A stretch of DNA of 64,000 nt from Phalacrocorax aristotelis (GCF_949628215.1 NC_134310.1:8817401-8881400), one strand, 5' to 3'; counted from the stretch's first letter, positions 8,540-18,383 are shown. Notes: generated by a model from the letters alone, not told the origin. Program-made: numbers and translations.

Positions 8540-9520
8540 GCGCTGAGTAAGTGCACCCAAAATGTGAGTAGAACCATGGAGTATGGTGAGATCGATGGGG
8601 AGATCGGGGTCCAGCCGGTCTACTGCTCTCTGAACGATCTCGGAGCTGAGGCGTTGTATCATCGAGGTTTGTTCGGCAGTCGGTCGGACCGGCGTGGCAG
8701 GGTCAGTGCCCTTTAACATAGGGCGAAGAACCTCCAAGTCATCATTAGTGATTCTGGCTACTGGCCGTAGCCATTGTAGGTCTCCTAACAGCCGTCGAGC
8801 ATCATTAAGGGTTTTGATTGCCGCGTGTAACGTAAGTTTCTGTGGACTGACTTGAGAGTCACTGATGCGCCATCCGAGGCATTTCCATACTGGCGAACGT
8901 TGAGCTTTCTCTGCTGCTATTACTAGGTCGTGTAGCTGGAGCTGTTGCTGTAAATATAATTCTTGCTGTGCCGAGAAGGGTTGTTGTTGCGCAAACAAGA
9001 TGTCATCCATGTAATGGTAAATTATAGTGTCCGGCCATTGCTGCCGCACATTTTTTAATGCAGCATCTACGAAAAGTTGACACAGAGTAGGGCTATTCTT
9101 CATGCCTTGTGGCAATACTGTCCATTCGAAACGTAAGTCAGGACCCTCTCTGTTGATTGCTGGTAACGTAAATGCAAATCGCTGGGTATCCTGAGGATGC
9201 AGCTTTATATTAAAGAAGCAGTCCTTTAAGTCAATAATTAGCAAATGCCAACCAGCTGGTAACATGGCTGGATTTGGAAGGCCAGGCTGTAAAGCCCCCA
9301 TCGCTTGCATTTGCTGATTTACTGCCCGTAAATCATGTAACAGCCTGTATTTCCCTGACTTTTTCTTGATAACAAAAATAGGGGTGTTCCAGGGGCTTGT
9401 CGACGGTCGGAGATGTCCTTGATCTAATTGTTCTTTTATTAATATGTGGGCTTGCTGTAGACTTTCCCGTTTGAGCGGCCACTGCCCGACCCATACTGGC
9501 TCTTCTGTGAGCCATGCTGA
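8540..9520 (-). pseudogene. pol: Element B reverse transcriptase, N-terminus and RNase H deleted
   Basis: Open minus-strand frame from the deletion at about 9520 to the polypurine-like junction. Motifs: PVWVGQWPL, NTPIFVIKKKSG, LLHDLRAVNQQM, LIIDLKDCFFNI, TVLPQGMKNSPTLC and the catalytic YHYMDD near 9002-9019, then the thumb and connection start. Upstream, the frame is joined to a fragment of dUTPase read in another frame, so no normal pro-pol frameshift could reach it. RNase H is absent. The order and motifs are those of betaretroviral RT. Confidence 0.88.
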
Positions 9521-9722
9521 TCTTCTGTGGACGAGTGTCCATCAAAGTGACATCTACTGCTGTTGCCAAGTCCAAGCCGAGGCTTCCTCTGGTGGCGGGT
9601 TGCAAATTGGAAGCTGGCCGGAGCTGCTCGGCACGACTGGTGGCGTGGTGACGGAGTGCTGAGAAGTCACTGGAGCCGCAATTGGTGCCTGCGCGCTGCG
9701 ACCCCGGGCGCTCAGCTTCCCG
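9521..9722 (-). pseudogene. pro: Element B dUTPase start (5' end of pro), rest of pro deleted
   Basis: The frame entered by a -1 slip from gag contains RGSLGLDLATAVDVTLM, the N-terminal signature of retroviral dUTPase domains that sit at the start of betaretroviral pro. After about 25 further residues it is fused out of frame to RT by a deletion that removed the rest of dUTPase and the whole protease. Without protease, Gag from this copy would not be processed. Confidence 0.7.
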
Positions 9723-11296
9723 TTTCCCGAACGCCGGCAGGCAGCTGTATTGTGGCTTTGAGCTTGGCAGTGTTTGCACCATAAGTTAGCTTCGCTGCAC
9801 TGTCTCTTCATGTGTTCTGCTTTTCCGCAGCGGAAGCATCTAAAAGTAGCTGGCCCTCTGTTAGGGTTTTTAGCTGGACCCAATGGGGCGAGAGCGGCAC
9901 AAACTTGTTGTTGAACCTGTACCATTCCCTGCCCAACTTCCCTCAGTGCCTCAACTAACATAGCTTGAGGACCGGTAGGTACTCGACTCATGCGTTCAAG
10001 CATCACCTCAATGCCTGCGTCTAGGGGAAGTGTAATTAAAATACTTTTAGTAGCTTGGTTGGAGTTTTCCATAACACATTGACGCAGCAATGGGCCCTTC
10101 GTAAACTCAGGTAAGTCGGTACGATCTAACGCTTCTGTAACTCGATCCACAAACGTGGCAAAAAGCTCTTCCCTCCCTTGCTTAATCGACATGTAAGAAG
10201 GGGTGATTGGTGCTGTTTTGACGCGCTGTAAGGCATCCCTTGCTAGCCTCATTGATTCTCTTAATACATCAGGGCCTGTCTGCATTTGCATGTCTAGGGA
10301 CGAGAAGGGTCCTATTCCCATAAGTTGTTCTACTATTACTCCTGCTAGCGGATCGTTTTGCTGGCGTTGGGTGTTTGCCGATCTATCGCATAGGGCGTGC
10401 CAGTGAGCCTGCCATAAAAGCTGCTGCGACTGTGTCAGTATGAACTTCATAATGTTTTTAATATCCTCGGGACAAAGCAGCCCACTTCCCCAAATGTAAT
10501 TTAGCATCTGTCTGGTCGGCTCACTGTGTACACCCGATTCGCTGACCGTACTTCTCAGCTGGTTCAAGATTTTCCAATCAAGAGGAGTATGGTGTGCGAA
10601 TAAATTTTGATTGTTAGCAGGGTCCGGTTGATAGATGACAGGGAAAGCCTGAGCCAACAAGTCGGTGGTCTCTAGGTCCCCATTTTGTAATGCCTCTAAC
10701 CCGATTTTCCGCCAGTCAACTCGGCTGCGCACACTAGGCACAGAACGGTGACTAGACGGGGTGCTCGGCTTATTTTCCTCCACCGGAGAAACTACATCAC
10801 ATAAATTTTCAATATCTTCACCTCCCTTTCCCAAGCTTATTCCTTCTCCGCTAGTTTCTACAGATCCACCAGGAGGAGGAGGAGGGGGAGGAGGAGGAAT
10901 AAGGGGCTTTCGAGGTACGGTAACTGGGATCCCCGAGAAGGGAGGCGAAGGATTGCCTAAGCCAATTCCAATCTTTCCAGCATTGGGGTCACAATTGTCT
11001 AGCCGATCAGAGGCGGCTGTTGCTAATCTTTTTTCAGTTTTATATTTTTTCATACAGTTAATCACTTCCCGCCAAGGTTTCATTAGCTTTTTCGCTGTCT
11101 TATCGTCATCTATCACCAAGTCCCACAAACAATCACCATAAGCTCTCCACTCCTCTACTTCAAAAATCGACTCCGGTTCTTTAAAGAACTCTTTCACTTT
11201 GCCCACTGTAACTAGCCTTGACAAGTCTTTTAACCGACTTACTCCCCGCTTTTCTAAAAAGCACTTTAATAATTCAAAAGCTACCTCGACCTCCAT
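9554..11296 (-). CDS. gag: Element B Gag polyprotein, intact 580 residues
   Basis: Structural polyprotein of the virion. The N-terminal matrix-like domain (about 1-110) starts MEVEV, without the Gly needed for myristoylation. A proline-rich linker follows, with a run of Pro at 134-142 that could act in budding. The capsid runs from about 180 to 450. Two CX2CX4HX4C knuckles (487-500 CFRCGKAEHMKRQC and 507-520 CKHCQAQSHNTAAC) form the nucleocapsid. No stop or frameshift is present. The 3' end overlaps pro. The start is the first ATG after the leader and follows the primer site by about 220 bases. It is under no visible decay, consistent with youth. Confidence 0.93.
   Translation of the reverse strand: MEVEVAFELLKCFLEKRGVSRLKDLSRLVTVGKVKEFFKEPESIFEVEEWRAYGDCLWDLVIDDDKTAKKLMKPWREVINCMKKYKTEKRLATAASDRLDNCDPNAGKIGIGLGNPSPPFSGIPVTVPRKPLIPPPPPPPPPGGSVETSGEGISLGKGGEDIENLCDVVSPVEENKPSTPSSHRSVPSVRSRVDWRKIGLEALQNGDLETTDLLAQAFPVIYQPDPANNQNLFAHHTPLDWKILNQLRSTVSESGVHSEPTRQMLNYIWGSGLLCPEDIKNIMKFILTQSQQLLWQAHWHALCDRSANTQRQQNDPLAGVIVEQLMGIGPFSSLDMQMQTGPDVLRESMRLARDALQRVKTAPITPSYMSIKQGREELFATFVDRVTEALDRTDLPEFTKGPLLRQCVMENSNQATKSILITLPLDAGIEVMLERMSRVPTGPQAMLVEALREVGQGMVQVQQQVCAALAPLGPAKNPNRGPATFRCFRCGKAEHMKRQCSEANLWCKHCQAQSHNTAACRRSGNGKLSARGRSAQAPIAAPVTSQHSVTTPPVVPSSSGQLPICNPPPEEASAWTWQQQ
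9722..9728 (-). promoter_or_regulatory. gag-pro frameshift site (GGGAAAC), element B
   Basis: On the minus strand G GGA AAC lies in the gag frame at codons 524-525, just after the second zinc knuckle. It has the same heptamer and relative position as in element A. Slipping back one base enters the dUTPase frame. Confidence 0.78.
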
Positions 11297-11520
11297 CGCC
11301 CGATGTGAGGATAAATCAGCGTCGTTTGTACGGCTCTCGCTCCCGGGTTAGCTTCAACTGCGGAAAGCGGATCCCCTCTTGAATTCCGAGGTTGGATCCA
11401 GGCCGGAGGGTCGGAACGTATCAGAAATGATGCATAAATCGACTCCTCTTTTGCCCCCTGGCCGCCGTCTGCCAGTGCGTCTCCGTCTCTCGCTGCCGTA
11501 TCAGAAATAGTCCTTTTCAG
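11297..11520 (-). other. Element B untranslated leader
   Basis: About 220 bases between the primer site and the gag start on the minus strand. In this family the leader holds the major splice donor and packaging signal. I did not identify either with certainty. Confidence 0.6.
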
Positions 11521-11538
11521 GTCCCTGTTCGGGCGCCA
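11521..11538 (-). promoter_or_regulatory. Primer binding site, tRNA-Lys3 type, element B
   Basis: Minus strand TGGCGCCCGAACAGGGAC, matching the 3' end of tRNA-Lys3 as used by MMTV and lentiviruses. It lies two bases inside the 5' LTR. Confidence 0.92.
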
Positions 11539-11540
11539 GT

Positions 11541-12004
11541 TGCGGCGAGCGAGGAAAGCAAGCAGCCAACTCAACGTGAGTGATAGAGCAAGCTTCAGTT
11601 TTATTTTTAAGTCACAGCGCTTTTATATGCTCTTGTAAACAAGCTTCAACAATTACTTCATACGGATTGCGACACCTCCTTAACGAACAGTCTATTTCTG
11701 TACTTCGTGCCTAAACTCCTTGTTGTTTGTCGGATGCTCTCAAGGCCGAGAGATATCCCTGCCTTTCTTCTTTGCTCTCAAGGCCGAGATATCTCTCGCC
11801 TTTCTTCCTCCTCCTGGTGACTTGCAGATTCTCTGTAATTTCCCATCATCGGGTCTGATCTCTGTAATTTTCCATCAGCGGGTCTGACGCCGGGTCTGTA
11901 GTCAAGCTAATTCCATCGCGTACCTATAATCCTCCAGCCCGCTTTCTATCTCAAACAACTTATCAGGGGACCCACATGTGGACTCAAGCCTATAGTTTCC
12001 CACA
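11541..12004 (-). repeat. Element B 5' LTR
   Basis: 464 bp, TG...CA ends. I read it as identical to the 3' LTR at 5792-6255. It differs by about two substitutions from the solo copy at 56977-57439. Confidence 0.95.
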
Positions 12005-12010
12005 CTCTTC
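12005..12010. repeat. Target site duplication CTCTTC, right copy (element B)
   Basis: Repeats 5786-5791 and resumes the element C protease frame. Confidence 0.93.
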
Positions 12011-12165
12011 CCTTTTTCTATTCCTTTTGGAAGTTTTTGAATGGTTGATTTCTCAGCTCCTGTATCTACTAAAAATAAAACTTCCTCTTTATGGGGACCA
12101 ATTAATAATTTTATCAAGGGCTCTGTTGATGTTGAAGTCCCCAGAAGATATAGCCCCTGACACCC
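12011..12165 (-). pseudogene. pro: Element C protease, N-terminal part with active site
   Basis: Follows the gag amber codon in the same frame and contains the aspartic protease motif LFLVDTGAEKST. The frame is cut at 12011 by element B and continues at 5785. Gammaretroviral proteases are made by readthrough of the gag stop, which fits this arrangement. Confidence 0.8.
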
Positions 12166-12168
12166 CTA
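12166..12168 (-). promoter_or_regulatory. Element C gag amber codon (readthrough type)
   Basis: TAG followed by GGG TGT CAG GGG on the minus strand, with the protease frame continuing in phase. In gammaretroviruses a TAG in this setting is read through at low rate to make Gag-Pol. Confidence 0.7.
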
Positions 12169-13674
12169 TTCTTTAAACATTCTCTCATCTTGTTCCCGTT
12201 TACGGCAGTTCTTCTGAACATGTCCCCTCTTGTTACAGTAGTAACAGACGGGAGTTGTGAATCTCTCTCGGTAAGGTTGTCCCCGGGGTGTCTGCTCTAT
12301 TCTTTTTTCTCCTTTCTCTCCAGATGGAGTCTTATTTTCTGACTTTCTCTTACTGCTGCTACAAAAATTTTTGCTTTTGCTTTCTGCTTTTCTTCATCCC
12401 TCCTAACATAGACTTTCTGGGCTTCCCTAAGTAACTCCTCTAATCCTCTTTCTTGCCAGTCTTCCAGTTTTTCTAATTTCCTTCTTATATCCCCCCAAGA
12501 TTTGGCTACGAATTGTGTTCTAAGGAGTGCGGTCCCAGCCACTGTATTCGGATCAATTCCAGAATACATTTGTAAGCTTTTCCTCAACCTCTCCAACCAT
12601 TCTGTTGGAGATTCGTCTTTCCCTTGTTGTTCATTAAATGCTTTAATGTTTTGCCCTTGGGGAACCGCTTCCCTTATTCCCTGTATGATTAATGCTCTCA
12701 AATCCCTCATATTCTGTCTTCCGTGGAGTTGTTGATGATCCCAGTGGGGATCCACATTTGGCCATTTCTGATCTCCCGGGGGTCCTACCTGATTCTGTCT
12801 TTCCCAAATCCTTATTCCAGCTTGTCTAATCATTCCCCTTTCTTCAGCAGTAAATAAGATTCCTAAAATGGACTGTATTTCTTCCCAGGTATAAGTATTG
12901 GGGCCTAGGAATTGATCTAGTTTTTCAGCTACTCCGAGGGGATCATCCAATAGGGTCCCCATTTCTTTCTTAAAGTTCCTTACATCTGTGGTATTTAATG
13001 GGACTGCCACAAACCCGATGCCTCCCTGATTGCCTCCGAGGGGTACCTCTCATAAGGAATATAGAGAAGCCCCCTCAGATATGGCAGTCCTACTTCTCGT
13101 ACATGCAGCCGGCGGTTGATCTAATTCCGGTGCTGTTGGTGGGGGACGCAGGGATAACGGTGGGACTGGTGGAGGTACTACGGCCACTGGAGGGGAAGCC
13201 GCTACCGGAGGTGGATTATTAGGATATGGGGGCAGCCGGTTATACAGTGGTTCCCATTTATCATCTTTTTCCCTTTCTTTTTCATCTTCATCTCCTTCTT
13301 CTTCCTCAAAGTTTTCATCACTTTTCTTTAATGTAAGTATTGAGGCTGGAAAAGGACGTGAAGTCCTGATCCATAATCCTGCATAATCACTTTCCTCCTG
13401 ACTAAAAGGTTCCTTTGAATTAACATATATATTCAAGACCTGGCAAATCCAGTCTTCAAAAGATCCAAAAAACAGGCCAAAAGACAAGTGGTCTTAAAGG
13501 TTTCTTCGGCCATTCAACCATACAATATTGAACCAATTTTAATTTACTTTTTCCTTTTCTGGGGCCCCTTTTATTCCAATTTCTAATCATTATTCCTAAT
13601 GGACTTTCTGATGGTATGTCTGGTAATTTGCTCCCTTTCTCCTGGTCCTGGGTCCTCGAATTTGTCTGACCCAT
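12169..13674 (-). pseudogene. gag: Element C gag (matrix, p12-like, capsid, nucleocapsid), several breaks
   Basis: The start at 13674 encodes MGQTNSRT, with the MGQ myristoylation start of gammaretroviral Gag. The matrix frame shifts near 13456-13487. The region 13050-13330 encodes an acidic segment then a proline-rich segment (PPYPNNPPPV). A TGA lies at 13048-13050 just before the VPLGGNQGG capsid boundary. Capsid covers 12297-13047 (WLERLRKSLQ is the major homology region area). A frameshift in an A-run near 12300 separates capsid from nucleocapsid, which has one CYYCNKRGHVQKNC knuckle at 12205-12246. It is not functional. Confidence 0.9.
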
Positions 13675-14142
13675 CTAGGAATTTTACTGTGGCAATTCCT
13701 ACAGCCCTTGGTTACCGGTAAGAGTCTTGCAGGGGGTTTAGGACCTATCACCCACCCACGAATCCTATAGGAATCACTTCGGTCCTTCACCGGCCAAGTC
13801 CCTCGCGGGAGATTGGAACCGCGGTTAGAAGACCTCCACAATCACTTCAGAACTAGGTTCCGTCTCAGTCACACTCTTACACACACAGGCAACCGAATCC
13901 CACCCAACCAAACGGTATACAGCCTAAATACTTATGACTCCGTCGTCTTTGTTTGGATCTTCGTGCGCAGAATTACGGGAAAAACAAACTACTGCAGCCG
14001 GCAAGGGAGCTTATAAAAATTAAATTCCTTGCTTGTCCCTATTCGGGTTCAGAATGGCGTTAGCCCTGACCCAACCTGACCAGGAGCCACCAAATGGTGG
14101 GGCGCCACTCCTAAATCAAGTCAGAATTCAGGAACCAAGACC
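13675..14142 (-). other. Element C untranslated leader
   Basis: About 470 bases between the primer site and the gag start, a typical gammaretroviral leader length. No coding frame was recognised. Confidence 0.6.
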
Positions 14143-14160
14143 ATCCCGGACGAGCCCCCA
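14143..14160 (-). promoter_or_regulatory. Primer binding site, tRNA-Pro type, element C
   Basis: Minus strand TGGGGGCTCGTCCGGGAT, the tRNA-Pro primer site used by murine leukaemia virus and many class I ERVs. It lies two bases inside the LTR. Confidence 0.93.
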
Positions 14161-14162
14161 AT

Positions 14163-14757
14163 TGTTATAATTAATTTAGCCTTAAACAGATTTTCAATCA
14201 AAGTTTACAATTTATTGAATAGAGACAAGCAAGCAGCGCTGGATGCACGGGGGATCCTTCCACCTAACGTGCATACCGTCATACAATACTACAGGGTTTA
14301 TATTCAGTTACTTAATAACAATTAGTAAAAACACGCCTAAGTTTACACTCATTGGTCAGTGATAAGCATCCCACTTGCCGTTGGTCAGCCGTATTTAAAT
14401 TAGCCACACTTGCCATGTAGATTAGCACGCATGCTCTTTACGGGTGTGGGGGGGCAAGTCTTTTTGGTCCTGAATTGGGTCGGTGGTCGCAATCTCCCCC
14501 TGCCGGAATTACCTTTCCCCCAGTTTTCATGCTTCAGTGCCTTCGGAGCCAAGTAGTTCCCTGTTATCACCACTGGCTGATTTGTGGCCTTCCCCATCTT
14601 GGCACTCTCCTTTGTATCAGGATGCTTCCACTGTTAGCAACAAATCGCCAATCAACATTCCAATCATTAAGACACTTAGCAAGTCAATTGAACGGCCCTT
14701 GGTTACACAAGCACAAACAGTTCCATATTGACACGAATCAGATGAACACATTTTATA
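14163..14757 (-). repeat. Element C 5' LTR
   Basis: About 595 bp, homologous to the solo LTR at 38735-39547 but lacking two U3 blocks (about 53 and 165 bases) present there. A TATAAA-like box and ATTCAATAAA polyadenylation signal are shared. Its outer end reads TA where the solo copy reads TG. It interrupts the gag of element D2 right after GGCAGT. Confidence 0.88.
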
Positions 14758-16130
14758 ACTGCCAATGAGTTTGCATGCGAAGATGGTGCGCTCCGTACAA
14801 ACTTCTGCCACATGGGTCGTGTGCACTCGGCTTCATCTGGATCTTTGGATGACCGTTGATCGTCCAGGTCACCATAAATCACCTCAAGCACAGCTAATTC
14901 CCTTAGATACTGGATGCCTTTCTCCATAGTTGTCCATTTTCCTGGGCAATATGTAACATCTTCTTTAAAGGGATACCTTTCCTTCACTCCGGACAGGAGT
15001 CGCCTCCAGAGGCTGAGGGCTTGTGGTTTTTTCCCAATTGCTTTGTCAACGCCCCCTTCCCCAGAAAGGGATCCCAGTTGTTTGGCTTCTTTTCCCTCTA
15101 GTTCCAGGCTACTGGCCCCATTATCCCAGCATCGGAGCAGCCAGGTGACAATGTGCTCACCTGAACGACGGCTATAATCTTTTCGCATATCTCGCAACTC
15201 GCTTAAGGACAGGGATCGGGTGGTCTCTATTTCATTTATTACTTCTCCCTCCTCTCCCCGCGATGGCCCTGGTTCTTCATCATCCCGTTCTAAACGAGTT
15301 GATGTCCGCTTCCAATATTTCATCTTGTGTATGGGGACAACTGATACTGGTACGGGTTTATTTTCTGAGCTAGCTCCGGTACTTGTTGTGGGGGTTTGAG
15401 TGGCTGCAGTGCCTGTCCTCAGGGCTGGATTGTCTACAGTGCCAGTCACTTTGCATTTCAATCCAGAGACATTCTCTTCCCCCTGGGGGCACTGAATACT
15501 GTTGAGCAGGGCTCGGTATGCATGGGCCAGGCCCCAGCATGTTGCAGTGATCTGTGTCTCTCTGGAGTTCCCAGCGTAACAACATACTTTCTCCAAATAT
15601 TCTACTAGTTTTTTAGGATTCTGCACTTGTTCAGGGGTGAAACTCCAAAACACTGGGGGTGCCCACTGCCCTAGGTATTTGCCCATGCTATCCCACATGC
15701 CCTGCCACTCGTAACTATCAAGCCTTGGGGCAGATTTCTGGGTGATATTCTTAAGTTGCTTAGTCAAAACCAAAACAACATGCCCAAAAACTAACAATAA
15801 GTGCACCTTAACCACCCAAGGATGTTCAAGATACAAAAACGTTGTTGTAACAAAGGCACAGACATCATAGAACAAAGTTGCAAAGGTATTATTCTGTATT
15901 TCCTCCATATAAAATCTCTCCGAGGAGGAGGTATAATTGCTAATTGCCTCAACAAGGTGGCATCCGAAGTACAGTAACGGTTTCAGCAAAAACCCCAAAT
16001 ACCAGATAAAGCTGAAAACGAGTGTTTGTATAACAAATCTTGTAGGCAAAACATTACTAATCACAGCAGAACACAGCAGACTCAAACAACCAACACCGAT
16101 TTTTAACACCAACTGCAAAAAGGACAACAT
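14758..16130 (-). pseudogene. gag: Element D2 gag, open but truncated by element C
   Basis: Starts with MLSFLQLVLKIGVG, the same as the element D Gag, and stays open for about 457 codons until it is cut after SSHANSLAV. The four hydrophobic segments at the N terminus and the capsid-like middle (IVTWLLRCWDNGA) are all present. The few differences from the plus-strand copy are mostly single residues. After the cut the frame reads 16 residues into the element C LTR before a stop. Confidence 0.88.
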
Positions 16131-16170
16131 GGTGCTGGGACCAGCAGCTGTTGTTATCTCCAACCCTTGA

Positions 16171-16188
16171 GCCCCACGTTGGGCGCCA
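16171..16188 (-). promoter_or_regulatory. Primer binding site, tRNA-Lys1,2 type, element D2
   Basis: Minus strand TGGCGCCCAACGTGGGGC, eight bases from the LTR end. Confidence 0.88.
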
Positions 16189-16195
16189 AAAAGAC

Positions 16196-16646
16196 TGTTG
16201 TGGTTTAGCGGCAGCTCAGCCCCACACAGCCGCTCGCTCACTCCCCCACCGGTAGATGGGGGAGAGAATCAGAAGGGTAACGCTCGTGGGTTGGGGTAAG
16301 AACAGTTTAATAATGAAAATTAAAAGAAACAACAGTAGAAATGCAATGTAAAGGAGAACAACGAGAGGCGCAAAGCCCCGGGGGAGGGGGGAACGAACCG
16401 CTGAAACAAACTGCACACACCGCCTCCGCGCTGCCACTGCCCCCCCCCCCCCCCCCCCAATATACTGGTCATGGTGTCACATGGTATGGAATGAACCTGC
16501 CATTGGCCAGTCGGGGCCAGCCGCCCCCACCATGGCCCCGCCCCTCCCAGCCCCCCCCCCGCCCCTCGGCAGAGCGCGGGAAGCTGGAAAGGCAGCCGAC
16601 CCCCACAGTGAGGAGAATTAACCCCTTCTCAGCCAAAACCAGCACA
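16196..16646 (-). repeat. Element D2 5' LTR
   Basis: About 451 bp, same family as the LTRs of element D (TGTGCTGGTTTTGGCTGAG ... CCACAACA on the minus strand). It is shorter because of differences in the GC-rich middle, where it has a run of about 18 C (16441-16458). Confidence 0.93.
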
Positions 16647-17304
16647 TTAGCTCACTGTGGTCTGAGGCCACTAACTTGATTTTCTTCCTCAGTTTTATCA
16701 AGTGATGTCAGCCAGTGACTGCTATTTCTACAGCAAGGCTGGATGAAATAGCAGGCCTTAAGAGAAAGAACGAAGGAAAAAATACAAAGAAATTGCTGAG
16801 TAGCTAGTTTGGATTTTATAGGTGCCTCCTCCTTGCATTTTACATTTGTACTTTCAAGAAACACACGTAGATCTGGGAATATGTGTCTGTATTTTGTGGA
16901 GAAGTTCTAGGTGATACTTTGAATGCCTCTGTTGCCTTACTGGGACACTAGTCGTGTCTGATGTTCTTACTAAGATGTAGTATGGTCTGTATTTTGTTAC
17001 AGAGTGATGGTATAGCATAGCGTTCTTGTGCCTTATCAAAACATTCAGCATGGGGTCTCCAGTGTTTTATTGTTGAAAACTTTTTTGTTGGTAGAGCTAG
17101 CGTTCAGTAGCAGAATACTGATACTTCCCAAGTGTCAGGACAATGAGGTTCATGTTACCTCATCCTGTCCTGGAAGTAATAAAGGAATGTTACTTCATTC
17201 AGTAATACAGCCATGGGGTAAGTGCCAGATAGAGCCTGCAAGGGTCCTCAGCTTTTGTCTCTGCTGCTTTTTACACTGGTAACTTAACACAGGACTTTAT
17301 CACC
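16647..17304. other. No gene or known repeat recognised
   Basis: AT-rich spacer between elements D2 and the CR1 LINE. Only short open frames are present and no motif was recognised. It forms the loop between inverted copies of the D element. Confidence 0.6.
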
Positions 17305-17872
17305 TGATGAGATGCATCTGCGGGTCCTGAGGGAAGTGGCAGATGAAGCTGCTAAGCCACTATTCATCATATTTGAGAATCTGTGGTGGTCCGGTGAAGT
17401 TCCTGCTGACTGGGAAAGGGGAAACATAACCCCCATTTTTAAAAAGGGAAAAAGGAAGACCCAGGGAACTATAGGCCAGTCAGTCTCACCTCTGTGCCTG
17501 GCAAGATCATGGAGCGGGTCCTCCTGGAAGTTATGCTAAGGCACATGGAAGATAACGAGGTGATTGGTGTCAGCCAACATGGCTTCAGTAAGGGTAAATC
17601 GTGCCTGGTAAATTTGGTGGCCTTCTATGACAGGGTTACAGCAATGGTGGATAAGGGAAGAGCAACTGACATAATCTACCTAGATTTGTGCAAAGCATGT
17701 GACACTGTCCTGCACGATATCCTTGTCTCTGAATTGGAGAATTGATGGATGGACCACTCGGTGGATAAGGAAATGGCTGGATGGTCACACTCAAATTGTT
17801 GTGGTCAATGGCTTGATGTCCAAGTGGAGACCAGTGACGAATGGCATCCCTCAGGGATCCATATTGGGACCG
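17305..17872 (+). mobile_element. CR1 LINE, reverse transcriptase part upstream of element D
   Basis: Encodes CR1 RT sequence with frameshifts: [53 protein letters not shown] and ending [10 protein letters not shown]. The frame is cut at 17872 by element D and resumes at 24403 with [10 protein letters not shown]. It is 5'-truncated, as is usual for CR1. Confidence 0.9.
17868..17872. repeat. Target site duplication GACCG, left copy (element D)
   Basis: Repeated at 24398-24402. The 5-bp length is typical of ERVL-type elements. Confidence 0.93.
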
Positions 17873-18376
17873 TGTGCTGGTTTTGGCTGAGAAGGGGTTA
17901 ATTCTCCTCACTGTGGGGGTCAGCTACCTTTCCAGCTTCCCGCGCTCTGCCGCGTGGCATGGCAGGGGGGGCTGGGAGGGGCAGGGCCATGGTGGGGGCG
18001 GCTGACCCCGACTGGCCAATGGCAGGTTCATTCCATACCATGTGACACCATGACCAGTATATTGAGGGGGGGCAGTGGCAGCGCGGAGGCGGCGCGGCGT
18101 CGGGTCGGCGGGCGGCGAGCGGCGAGCGGCTGCGGCGCGTGCGGTTTGTTCCGGCGGTTCGTTCCCCCTCTCCCCTCCCTTCCCCCTCCCCCGGGGCTTT
18201 GCGCCTCTCGTTGTTCTCCTTTACATTGCATTTCTACTGTTGTTTCTTTTAATTTTCATTATTAAACTGTTCTTATCCCAACCCACGAGCGTTACCCTTC
18301 TGATTCTCTCCCCCATCTACCGGTGGGGCAGTGAGCGAGCGACTGTGTGGGGCTGAGCTGCCGCTAAACCACAACA
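17873..18376 (+). repeat. Element D 5' LTR
   Basis: Begins TGTGCTGGTT and ends CACAACA. It has a GC-rich middle with an extra GCGAGCG-type 7-base unit near 18104-18125 compared with the 3' LTR. A TATA-like TATATTGA lies near 18058. A polyadenylation signal was not fixed (ATTAAA near 18262 is a candidate). Confidence 0.95.
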
Positions 18377-18383
18377 GTCTTTT

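Larger units (their letters stand above)
5792..12004 (-). mobile_element. Element B: young betaretrovirus-like ERV with gamma-type env
   Basis: Complete provirus with two 464-bp LTRs that I read as identical, a perfect 6-bp target duplication, a tRNA-Lys3-type primer site and a 3' polypurine tract. Gag and env are uninterrupted. The pro-pol region is damaged: most of dUTPase and all of protease are deleted, RNase H and the start of integrase are deleted, and integrase has a stop and a frameshift. Identical LTRs imply recent insertion. With open gag and env but no working enzymes it is non-autonomous. It sits inside the protease gene of element C. Confidence 0.96.
5029..14757 (-). mobile_element. 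Element C: gammaretrovirus-like ERV (class I), split by element B and by element A
   Basis: Reading on the minus strand from 14757: LTR, tRNA-Pro primer site, gag, protease, (element B inserted), rest of protease, reverse transcriptase, then element A. RNase H, integrase, env and the 3' LTR would lie left of element A outside the window. Gammaretroviral signs are the PBS-Pro, a single nucleocapsid zinc knuckle, gag and pol in one frame separated by an amber codon, and RT with TVLPQGF. Several frameshifts and stops show that it is old. Its own 5' LTR interrupts the gag of element D2. Confidence 0.92.
14758..16646 (-). mobile_element. Element D2: ERVL-type element, 5' part, cut by element C
   Basis: LTR, tRNA-Lys primer site and most of gag on the minus strand, closely similar to the plus-strand element D at 17873-24397. 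It stops at 14758 where the element C LTR begins. The rest (end of gag, pol and 3' LTR) is presumably beyond element C, left of the window. Confidence 0.93.

Noticed and set aside
10761-11141. 126-residue plus-strand frame with Gly run
   Set aside because: It is the antisense of the proline-rich part of element B gag.
11521-11538. tRNA gene fragment
   Set aside because: Only the 18-base primer site complementary to tRNA-Lys; no tRNA body.
11902-12117. Frame joining a protease start to an env-like tail
   Set aside because: Artefact of element C protease reading into the U3 of element B; not a gene fusion with function.
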